Assembly (NCBI GenBank): GCA_014529385.2
Contig: CM043952.1
Location: 152,115,057-152,179,056, forward strand
DNA from: Adiantum capillus-veneris
Taxonomy: Eukaryota; Streptophyta; Polypodiopsida; Polypodiales; Pteridaceae
Direction of reading: 5' to 3'
DNA: 64,000 nucleotides
Numbering within the stretch: position 1 is the first letter of the stretch; each line of letters starts with the position of its first letter. Positions 30,690 through 42,400 of this stretch are shown piece after piece. The notes below the pieces were generated by a model. It searched no databases. It worked only from the letters and a program-made list of their open reading frames with translations, and was not told the DNA's origin. A program made the position numbers and the translations under genes.

Positions 30690-32480
30690 GATGTGTCGTA
30701 CGTCAAATTGTTATGTTAGCGGCTTATGGTTACCAAATGCAAAGTGGTTGTAAATGTTAGTGTTAGGATGCTTTAGGTTAGAGATCGATAAAGTTTTAAG
30801 TTATAGTGTTAGGATTTAATTTGGTCATCTTCATCCGTTTAGAACTTGCCGTTTAGATTAGATTAATAGGGTTTGCCCATTTTAATCCATTTAGAAATTT
30901 TTGTTTAGGTTAGATTATTAAGCTTTAGCCATCTTAATCAGTTTGGCCATCTTATAGTTTGGTTGTTAGGAGTTGGCCATGTAAAGCTGGTTAAAGTTGG
31001 CCGCTCTAAATTGGCTTTTGATCGCATTGGTTTGGTTGATTCAATTCATTAAGAGCTAGCAGCTTCAATCTGTTAAGGGCTCGAGGATTAGGGTTAGCGG
31101 CTTTTGGTTTGGCCGCTAATAGTTTGCAATCTGTGTTCAATCACTTAGGATTTGTCATGTAAAACCGTCTAAATTTGGTCGCTTTAAATCGGGTTAGGGT
31201 GGCGTTTTGCCATTCCAATCCGCTTAGGGCTATCTCTTTAGGGTTAGCGGCTTTTGGTTTGGCCGCTAGGAACTGGCCTTGTAAAGGAGCTTAGGACTGA
31301 ACGCTTTAGGTCACCCTTTTTAGTCTGCTTAGAACTAACTACATGGAGTTAGCAGCTTATGGTTTGATCATTTCAATCTGCTTAGGGTTGGTTGTGTAAA
31401 GGCGCTTGGGATTGGTCGATCTAAACGGATTTAGGAACATTAATTTGGTGATTTTAGTCCGCTTAGGGCTAGCCGCTTAGGGTTAGCGACTTTTAGTTTG
31501 TGTGCTAATAGTTTGTTGTGTTTAGCCACTTAAGGCTAGCCTCTTAGGGTTAGTGGCTTTTAGTTTGCATGCTAGATGTTTAGCCGCTTAGGGTTGGCCA
31601 TGTTTGGCCGCTTAAGGTTAGCCGCTCTAAATTGACTAAGGGTCACATTAGTTTAGACATTTCAAATCGCTTAAGGCTAGCTGCTTAGGAATAGCGGTTT
31701 ATGGTTTTATTTCTTCTTGGTTTGGTGTTTTTGGTTCACTTAGGGCTAGCCGCTCAAGATTAGTGGCTTTTGGTTTGGCCGCTCTAAATCGGCTGAGGGT
31801 CGCATTAGTTTAGCCATTTCAATCATTTTCTTATGGTTAGCCGCGTATGGTTTCAATTTTTCTTGGTTGGGTTGTTTCAGTCCACTTAAGGCTAGCCGCT
31901 CGGGGTTAGCGGCTTTTGGTTTGGTCGCTAATAGTTGGTCGTATTTGGCCGCTTAGCTTTGGCCATGTAAAGTCCGCTTAGGATTAGTCGTGTAAAGCCG
32001 CTTAAGTTGACTATGTAAAGATGCTTAAGTTTGGCCACTCTATATCAACAAATCGACTTAGGGTTGGCCGTGTAAAGCCCCTTAAGTTTGACTGCTCTAT
32101 ATCGGGTTTAAGTAGCATTAGATAAGTTCTTCCCGCTTAGGGCTAGCCACTTAGGGTTAGCTTCTTACGGTTAACAGCTTTTTTGGTTTGGTCGCTAGGA
32201 GTTTTAGGTTAGAGTGTAGATGTGTTAGAGTTTATCCATTGCATGCATTGTCATGTAAAAGTGAGTGTGTACTTATGTCGTACCCATGAATAAAGACGAT
32301 AGTATAACCTGGTGGTCTTGATCTCCGTGCATCTCTAGACTGAGGTGTACGAGGATCGAGCATGGCTAGAGAATGTGAGGTAGTTTACATTATGCCACTA
32401 TAAAAACTTTGAAGGGCTATAGGCTTTTGGTTTGGCCACTAAGGGTTGGTCATGGTTGGACGCTTATGGTTGACGGTTTC
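30690..32480 (+). repeat. Degenerate repeat field built from TTAGGGTTAG and GGCCGCT motifs
   Basis: Phrases such as TTAGGGTTAGCGGCTTTTGG, TTTGGCCGCTAATAG and GGCCATGTAAAGCCGCTTA recur dozens of times in varying order, for example at 31084, 31237, 31470, 31540 and 31900. There is no constant period. The motifs include telomere-like TTAGGGTT, but never as a clean tandem array. It looks like an old minisatellite. The preceding 30461-30690 is AT-rich and holds nothing else. Confidence 0.75.
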
Positions 32481-32594
32481 AGTCCGCTTAGGAATAGCTA
32501 CCTATTTGTTCAAACTTATGTTATATGTTGTAATAACATACTAGCCATTTGCACTCACTATTACTTGATTATTTGTTGTGTAATCTCTACATTG

Positions 32595-33850
32595 ATTATG
32601 GACGATAAGATCACATGTCCTTGTATGTTATATGAGCATCAATCTTTTGAAAACAAAAGATCTATGATCACCATATAGATAACAACGGTCGTTTTTCCCT
32701 AGAGCAACTACAAGATTTGCGTTATCAATCTCATAGTCGAGAGAGAATAGGTCAATCCCCACTCTTACATATTGATCCAATTTCATCACGGACTCAATAG
32801 AGGAGGTGAATATCAAATGAAACACCACCGGTGGAGTCTACTCGATGCCACATTCCAAAAAGTTTAGATGGAACAAATATTGGATGTCTTCTTTGACATG
32901 GACTCCATCATTGAAATCCAAGGTGAAGAAAGCATTCAAGGCAACATCATCTCTCATTCCGTCCACATTGATGACATGAGAATGACGAAGAGGAAAGAGA
33001 TGATGCGAACTCTTGTCCACATGCCGCTTTATAATGGTGCCAAAAAAATTATTCTTCATATTACTTTGGCAATGTTTAACCTACAATCTATTTACGGATG
33101 GTCTGATACGAGTGTCATAGAGCTTTTCAAGTAAATATATGACATACTAGGTTACCTTCAACACAAAAGTTCTTGTTTATATTGTTTAAGTCATATTGAC
33201 AAATTTCTCAACGAGCAAATTTTGCCAGAAGGCAATTCCCCTACCCAACCTACCGCCAAACAGCTTCTTGTAAACTTAAGGATGGATTATTATAAAATCC
33301 ATGAATGTCCTAAAGATTTTGTACTCTTTTGAAATGAGTGAGTGTTTGAAACAATGTTTCAAACGTGAATCAAATAGTTATAGAGAGGACACACAAGGAA
33401 AAAATCTCCCTACAAAAATTTCACGATATTTTTTAATCATTCCAAAAATAAAGAGCATACTCAGGTGCAAGTTTATAGTAGCTTTGATGACATGGCATCT
33501 AAACACTGGATCCATTGATGATGTAATCCGGGTGCTTACTACTGTTGATTCTCTTACATGAAAGCGCATAGAAAAAAGATGGTCTTCATTTGAAAACCTC
33601 GTTGTGTCCAGTTTGGTTTAGCAATGGATGAAGTGAACTTATTTGGATTGCAAAGTTCCTCATGGAGCACATGGCCTATTTGCTTGGTGAACTATAATCT
33701 TCCGCAATGGTTGACTATCAAGAAAGGCCATCTCCTATTATCACTAATTGTCCCAAGGAAGTACAAGGTAAAGCACATAGATGTGTATTTGACACCATTT
33801 ATAGGCGAGCTTCAAATCTTGCGGACAGGGATTGATGTGGTTTGACATGT
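32595..33850 (+). pseudogene. CACTA (En/Spm) TNP2-type transposase remnant
   Basis: Broken frames keep the order of plant TNP2-like transposases (Transposase_21 type). A weak cysteine-rich start is ITCPCMLYEHQSF (32606). It is followed by MPLYNGAKKIILHITLAM and a YGWSDTSV block (about 33020-33120), LRMDYYKIHECPKDFVLF (about 33270), a KISRYF segment (about 33415) and SSWSTWPICLVNYNLPQWL with DVYLTPFIGELQILRTGI (33655-33840). Stops and shifts separate the blocks. I see no CACTA terminal repeats. The enzyme would have moved the transposon by cut-and-paste. Confidence 0.7.
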
Positions 33851-35360
33851 CTCAATCGGTCGTCGACCGACTACATACCCATGTGCAAGGCATTCTCATG
33901 TGGACTATAACAACAAAAGGCCAAATGGTTAAAAGGAAAAATCACTAGTCATTGGATTAAAATAAATTAAATTGGATCCAAAAATGAGAGCTAGGATCCA
34001 ATCTAGCATAGGATTACACAAAATTGTGTGATTATGCTATCTAGCAATAAGGAACCTCTAATAACATTTAAAGTGCTCTAATATAGCATAGGATTAGCAA
34101 AAGTCTAATCCAACAAATAAAAGCTTTAGTTTCATTAGCGATCTATTGGAAAAACCTCCAGCAATTCACAAGGCATTTGCATGCCATTAAGTTTCATGCT
34201 TGGTTGTCTTACATCCTATCCTCTTTTGCCTGCTATTGTGCTTCCTACCACGGCAGAGAGTGACTCCACTCCATCTCCACTCCAGATATGGAGATTATTA
34301 GACAATTGCATTGCAATGGACTGGAAAAAACTGTTTCTAGTGTAAGGCGGATGTTTCAAGACCCTATTGTTTGTATACAAATCCCATTTGCACGATCTAC
34401 TAGGGAAGAGAAAAGAGTACTTGCCCCAAAAATTGTTCCCTCGCAATTGTCACGTGGCATACTAATAGCAATCAAGCAGACAAAGCTTGCCTCGTCAAGA
34501 AATGTAGTGTTTGAAAACTATGATATATAGCATCAAGCAACTACATTGACCTCTGCAGGATGTTGCATACGTTGTTGTAGAGAAGAGAATGGTCCACCTT
34601 AACCCAACCCAAAACCTGATACACAAGAAGATTATCCATGCAGAACTTTTCACACAAGGTCACCTTTTATGTAGAGGGGTAAACCAGATAAGAGTTCCCA
34701 CTTAAAGGAATACAACAAAGAAAAATAGCATCAAACTTAACCTAAAAGCTTCCAAGCCAAACAACAAATGACTTTATGGAAAGAGAGAGAATTGATCAGC
34801 GATTGGAAAGCAAGTGCGCTTCAGTGCCACCAAAGCAGCAGTGTATTATGAGAACCCACTGCACTTTCCAGCAATAGAGATCTTAGATAACGAGACACAA
34901 GGCGGTGACTGGTAGGAGGTGACATTGATTAGGGCAAAAATAGAATTGCTGACCTGTTTGGAACATAGACCCTTCAAGAATTTGATTGAGGAACAATTGA
35001 TGTTAGTGTCCATCACAAATCGCTCCAAACTCTCAACATTGCAAGTCATATTATGTCAGCAATAACACTCTGGCTAATTGATGAAAATTGGTTTAGAAAA
35101 GTTCAGTGAATGCCGGAGAAAACAAACTCGTTAATACTGCAAATCTGGGACCGACAAAAGGGATTGGAAAACCGTGGCCCTAATGCTCATAAAAAAGGAG
35201 ACTGCTTTCATGCGCTTTTTAGCAAGACGGCCTGTGCGGGTGCTAAAAATGTGACATTTTCTTTACAAGTAACAAATGCATATTTATCTCCAGACTGCTG
35301 ACATCTTTTCCAAATCTCTATCAGATCTAGCCCATAGTACAAGCCTTGCAGAAAGAGAGA
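33851..35360. other. Interval downstream of eIF2-alpha
   Basis: I recognise no coding domain. The right part should include the eIF2-alpha 3' untranslated region (minus strand, from 35360 downwards). I could not identify a convincing polyadenylation signal. Confidence 0.4.
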
Positions 35361-38300
35361 CTACTCTGTCAATCCCACAGTGCCCTCAACATCCACTTCA
35401 CCCATTCCAACATCTTCTTCCTCGTCATCATCCCCATTTACCTCATCATTGTCTGCTGCATACTTCTGCATTTGTTCCTGCAGAAGCCTGTCATCTCTTT
35501 CACTCACCTGCCGAAAACAAGGAGCCTATTAGATTACTCATTCAAATTCAAACAAAATAATCCCACTTGCAAGATCAGAGGATCGGCATTCTTACCGCTC
35601 TCGGGGCCTCCCTCACTGAAAGCTTCCCCTTGTGCTTTTCAATCTCTTTGGTGCATGCTTTGATGGCTGCATTGAGAACTGCAATCCCTTGCTCCTGCAA
35701 AAACGCAACAAACAAATAAGCTAGAGTCTCTATGAGTATGAGACTCTGTTGAGCTGCTAGCTTGGTATAAAGAGGAACTTGAGCTTAAACAAGCTTGCGC
35801 TCTTTCAGCAGCTAGGCTGAACGAATGGCTAAAAGACTTCCCAAGACATTTACAGGTGTGCAACAACCCACATCAACTCAGCTGTGTAGTATCATCAGAA
35901 CAATATCCAGCCCGATCTACTAAGTCAAGCTTCTGTCAAATTTCTAGCATATGACAATTTGCACTCACAGACTGCCATGTTGATTGCCAAGATACAACAT
36001 CGATAAGCCTAATAACAAGAGGAATACTACAAACTGAGAAACATGCAACAAAACGAAGCGCACAGAAACTTCTTTACGCATTGACCTTATCAAGGGTTTG
36101 TGTTGTTAAAACATAAAGAGGAGGAGCCACTAGTTTGATCTTAACAGGGCAATCTGGAGTGCCCGCTGCCTCTGCTTTTCTCATAGAATCCTGCATAATG
36201 CCACATTATTCAAAATCAGATGTAGCAAATGATATTAATCGTGCAAAACAACACTGCCTTCAATTAGGGAGAAAGAAAAACAAGATAATCTATGTTCATA
36301 CAAACAGAGACTTGAAACGAAGAACCAAAGAAAGAGGTAAACCTGTATGTGAAGAACTCCATCATACTGGAAACATCTCAGTTCTATATCTGCTCGGATT
36401 CTAAGGGGCTGGGGTGTCATTCTTCGGTGAATATTCTTTATCAAGGCTTGTTTAACCTCCTCTGTCATGGCAGGCATAGTCTTCGTGACCTGCGACTCAG
36501 AATTCAGTATCAGCAGCTCAAAAGCATTAGTGGCAAGAACCATTTGCTTCCAGAGAGACTTTACCTCCACACCATCAGGGCCAGTTTCCTTAACTTCCCT
36601 GGTCAGACCTCCTAAAACAGAGTCTGGATCTGTAACAATGATTTTAAATGCCTAACAAAAGACGAAGGAGAGTTATGGTGTCACATAGTAGATTCCCCAC
36701 TGTGAGCTACAACAATGTCACTTAATCTGGAGCAGTCTACCTCAAATGCATGCCCATACTTCCTATACAAAGGCCAGCCCACGTGAATATAGAGATCCTG
36801 CAGATTACAAACATTGCACACGTTGTTAGAACCAGATTAACAACTCGCAAAATCTAGATACAAAAGTAGCAATAGTAAATCTGACTGGGCATCTAAGTAG
36901 ATATCAGAGACCTTCGAGTCATAGTAATCCCCTAACTGTTCATGTAAGTCGTCTGATCTTTATGCTCAGCCCCTCAATGATTAACGATTTCTTAAGGCTC
37001 CGTAAGTTTTAAGAGGTGAAAGACAAGTCCAGAAACCAGCATTCCAAACAGGAAATCATACCCAATATTTTGCAAAAGCATATGCAAACACAGAGTAGGA
37101 AGCTGCAAACCCAATTAGCACTGGCAGCCACACTCTGAACAAATCCTGGAGTATCCTTTTTGAAACAAGTCTCAAGTTGTGATCAAGTTAAATCGACTTC
37201 CTAACCTGCCTGGAGATGCTCACTCCACTATAATCCCCCTTCGCTGTCCTCACAGCCGCCCGTGATCCTGGCACGGACCACGTTCAAGACTTGGTGCAGG
37301 CCCGCCTCTTAGCCGAGGTTGGGAAGCTTATCGATGTGCACATCCTTGGCCAAGGCTACTACCAATAGAGTTTGAAGGGCCAGATATGGTGGCCGAGGTT
37401 CTTACAATAAGTCCCATGGCTCTGGGAGCCTCACGGGCCTACTTCAGGCAATGGTGCCATGGTCTCACCTTTCAATTGATGGACTTTCGAGGAGGTAGAC
37501 TTTCCAGTTTAGGTTTGCTTCCCTGATCCACACCAAGAGACCCTCCCCTTGCTTCCCCAGATCGGGGACCTCAGTCTCTTCTTCTCCAAAGCATGACACA
37601 CAAGATTTGCATGATTGTGAGAAGGATGATGATGATTTGAATGACGATGATTTGGATGACAAAGATAAGCATGATGATTTGAATGATATTACTAAGCATG
37701 ATGATTTGGATGCCAATGACAAGCATGATAATTTGCATGATCAAGGTGTGATTTTTCACGAGCATGATGAGTTGCATGAAGATGATGTTATTGTTCACAA
37801 GGATGATGTGTTAGTGGATGCTTTTTCTAGCGAAGCTAACCTTGTTGTAGATTCGATCAATCACGAAGAACCGATCTTGGCTTTCGTGTCAAGGTCCAAA
37901 GAACCCCCACGGGACGATTCGACCCCTCAGGAAGAACCGATCTTGGCTCTCGAGCCTTGGTCCAAAGAACCCTCACAAGAAGTATTATGTGTTCGCATGA
38001 TTGATACGCACGCATTGTTCGAGTGTTTCATTTGTAATCGGTTCCGGTATTTTAGTCAGCGTCGTTATGTGATCCCTTTTCCTAGGCATGACATATTGTA
38101 TGTTGAGCACGTTTCTCTCATGGATGAGCACGGATGTATGCGGATTTTTCATGAAAAGCTGAAAAGTATGCATTCAAGGAAGTCACATTTCATGTCTCTT
38201 CCTTGGCACGACACAGTACCCGAAAGAGCACATGAAAGTATGAGCACCAAGCATGGGCATTTCCGTTGTGAATTGCCACAGTTGATTGCTTTAGATCAAA

Positions 38301-39430
38301 CAAAAAAGATTCGATCTCATTGTTTGCATGTGTTTGATGAACGGGTTATAACTCCATCTCTATGTTCATCTACATTGCATACACAGTCTTTGAGGAAGAC
38401 TAGATTTTTTCCATTCACTTTACATGGAATGGGTATGTTCATGGTTTTGTGTTGGAAATGGGTTCAGGAATTTTCAACCATTGAGATTCTTGAAGGAGAA
38501 AGAAGCATGACTCTCGACGAAGTTGAAGCATTGAAGGAGCCACAGAAGACTTTGTGTCGCTTTCGGCGCGGCCCAAAGAAGCAAGCGTTGCAGACCTTTA
38601 TGAAGTTCAAGTACCGCACGACCCACACATCAGAGTGGGCCGGTGAAGAGTCCCTTCTAGGATTCCGGATGCTATTGGCGATCTCCCTCGACGCCATACA
38701 GTTCGGTACCAGTACCTCACTTTGAAAAGGAGGGGATGTCACGTGATACATCCAACCCAATGTGTCCGTGGACAAGCTACAACATGACAAGGGTTAAGTC
38801 AGTCCAGTCAGTCTAGATTAGAAGTGATCTGGCACTTTTGTGAGTCTATTCGTAGACCGTGCATGCCCAGTCACTTAGTGTAAATGCATATCCTCTGGTT
38901 GCACACAGCATGATCATCAGAATTCCCATCAGAATCTATTAGAATCAGTTAGGGGAATTTTCCAGTGCATTTAGCCTATTTTTCCTATTTTTGGTATTTT
39001 TCACTTATTATTTTTAAGTGACTTTCCAAACAAAAGTAGGTAGGGCAATTTTGCTAAGTTAAAATATAAGCAAACCCAAGTTAGCACTAAATGGCACAAG
39101 AGGCAGCAGGAGCACATGCTCAACAGGCACCTTCTTAGCAGAACCCCCCCAAGAGACCTAGCGTTTCCAAAACCACAGATCGCCTCCCTTTCTGGCTGGC
39201 GTTTTTCAGCATGCAGCGATTTTCAGCCATAAGGAAACCTGCAAATTCAGCCCTGAAGGAGTAGCAGATTTAGCCCAAAGATAATCGGTTATCAGCCCTA
39301 CAGTAGACGCAGTTTTTCAGCCTTGAAGACAACAGGAACCAGCGTTTTCCCAAGCGTTTTCAAGCAGGCCAGATTTCAGCCCATGGCGTTTTTGGACAGC
39401 AGATAAAAGATTGCAAATTTCAGCCCTAGT

Positions 39431-39461
<31 letters not shown>

Positions 39462-42400
39462 ACACCGACATAGCCTAGACTTGCATCATTCATATGCATT
39501 CAATTTGTACCAGATTGTGCAATCATAAGTAGACCACTCTCGCCGACGAGAGTGGGGCCTTCGGAGGAGGGTTTTACAACGTCTCTGGTGTCGTATCTCT
39601 CTTCTCTCTCTATCCCTCAGTTTCATACACTTGCACGCACAGTGTCCATTCACTTTGTTAGTGATCATAGCATTCTCTCATTAAGAATGGAAGGCTCTCC
39701 CTTCCATAAGAACAACAGGAACCTTGAGCACAATTCGGAGCACTCATCTTGAGCAAAGCGCAAACATTCATTCCGTTGCACCTAACATTTGATACCTTCT
39801 CAGGTTTTCGAGATGCGCACAATGCCCTCGCTTTTATTCAACAGTTTGACATAGCTTTTTTTGGAGGCCACTACACAGAGCACTCCAAGATTAGAAGGGC
39901 AGCATCCTATTTGAAAGGAAATGCACGGACATGGTGATCCACTCTTTTGTTAAGAAAAGAAGCACCGACAAAGTGGCTGAAGTTCAAGAGACTTTTTATT
40001 TCTTCGTGGCTCACTCAAGAATATGAGTGATTATTGCCTTGGAATCATCTTTCGATGGCCAAAGCAGAAACTCTGGGTACTTATTGTGAGAGATTTTGGG
40101 ATGTTTTTCTACCTGCTTCATGCTTTAAGAAGATCAATTCAAGCAACAAATCGAGCGATTCTGTTGTGGACTGCCCAAAGAGATATGAGACTACTGCTTG
40201 TTATAGAAATTTGAGTCCATACAGAAGTTGATGGGACATGCTAAGCAAGGCTTTACTATGCATTCGGGTAACTTGACTTACCCATCAAATCAACCCTCAA
40301 CAAGTGATGAGGGAAGCACGAGACAAAAAGATACACGACCCCGACTAAAAGAGGAACAGAAAGACGAATATCTCAAAATGGGAAAGTGTTTTAAATGTGA
40401 GGAACAAGGACATATATCTCCGGGTGCCCTAAAAAGGCACAAGAATGAGACCGACTGACAGATTGAAAATAGTACTGGGCGAGGAGATACTCACTCCAAA
40501 ACAGATACTGGATAGAAAATTATGGATGAACTAGCAATATTTTTCTTTATGCATTTATGAATGAATAATTTTGAAATAGAACTTTTTAATGACGACTTTG
40601 ATTTATGTATAAAATTAATGTTATATGGAAGATCCTGCTATTTGTAAACAAATAACATGTGAAAATCGAGAATGAGATGATGACGGATTCGAAGCAATGA
40701 CAGCTCCAAAATGAACGTGATCACGATCATGAATCGTGAATGATGATGATGACTGATTGAATGAAACTGTGGTGAGCGAAGCAAGAGTTCCCAAGGGATG
40801 AGATGGCCACCAAGCGACAAGAAGACTAGAATTGAATGATTGAAACACTCTGTTCAGTATGAACTTAGTGTCTGATTGATGAATCGGAATTCCCGGAAAT
40901 GATTACGCACACATGTGATTGTGTTTGAGTGCAAGATTGAAAGATGGAATGATTGACGAAATGACTGCAGCATTGAGGTCTTGAGAAATCTATGAATATG
41001 ATCGCAATAAGGATTCGTAAATCCGACATCAGTGAGGTCCGGTGTGGATCTAGATGCGATTGCTAAATATGTTGCCAAGAATCATAGTCCAAGATCAAAA
41101 TGGATTCTATGTGATATGATCTGACTGTGATGTGAACATAATGTGATTGTTGCCTTTGTACAAGTGCTAGATTTGTGTCGTCTAGTGCGTCGATACTTAG
41201 AGTCACTCTCTATTGAACTGGTTTATGGCTTGTCTTATTTTGCAGGCGTAATCGAGGGCAATTACAATTCTTTTAAGAGGGGGGTATGTCACAAAAAGAT
41301 AATTTCATCTTTGATCTTCCGAAGACACAAAGTGGGCACAATGGCATTTGGACTGTCATTAACAGATATAGCAAGCAAGCTCACTTTATTCCAGTGAAGA
41401 AAACAGTCAAGCCGAACCATTTAGCGACTGTTCATTGCACAGACATTTCGGTTACATGGCATGCCTGAGACGATAGTCTCCAACAAAGATCCCCGCTTCA
41501 CGAGTTTGTTTTGGAGGGCTATTTGGGAGAATATAGGCACACGGTTACAGTCCTCGTGATCTTCCACCCTCAGACAGATGGGCAATCTGAGATCGCAAAC
41601 TCAGTTGTTTAGGATTTGTTAAGTCTTACATCTCTGATCAAAAGACTCAATGGGAAAAAAAAATTGCCTTTGATGGAATTTGCCTACAATAACACGGTTC
41701 ACTCTTCGACGGGGAACGCGTCATTTGAAATAACTGAAAGTGCTCAGAAGGTTCCTCCCTTTCTCAGCACTAAAGACAAGATTTTTGAAGGCGAGCAGTA
41801 CACGAGGGACTTGGACACTGGTTTTGCCAAGGTCCACGAGGCTTTAGAGAAGTCTCAAGTACGACATAAGAAGGCAGCAGATCGACATCGACCCGATTTC
41901 AATTTAAAGGAAGACGATTGGGTGCTCTTACGTTTTGAAAATGCACGCCTAAGAAAACAAAAGGGAAAGGAACGACTTTTTCCAAAGCTTAGCATGAGGT
42001 ATTATGGCCCTTTCCAAATTAAAGAAAAGATAAATGACGTCTCCTTTCGACTCAAGCTGCCAGATACTTAATAGATTCACAATGCATTCCATGTGAGTCT
42101 CTTGTAACCTTTTAAAGGTGAGGTGCAAGTTGAGGGGAGGCAGATGAGCAACCCGAAGTGGAAGAGAGCGAGGAGATACTCGTTCCTGAACAGATTTTGG
42201 CACACAAGGAAAGAAAAGCGAAAGGTAAGGTGATTCGGCGGTTCTTAGTTACATTCAAGAACTATCCAGCATTGGATGCGAAGTGGATGGAGGAGGAGGA
42301 CCTCGCAGATACTCCTCAAATTTTGGAACTTTACCTTGAAGCATTCGGTTTAGCTACGTTTACTCCGAGAGATCCCGCATATCAGCAGGGTTGAATCTCG

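Noticed and set aside
30690-32480. Interstitial telomere tract
   Set aside because: TTAGGGTT motifs occur singly among other motifs and never as a tandem telomere array.
37607-38725. Acidic ORF as an exon of a host gene on the plus strand
   Set aside because: It lies antisense inside an eIF2-alpha intron and stops 10 bp before a PPT-LTR-like junction. Kept as an element ORF.
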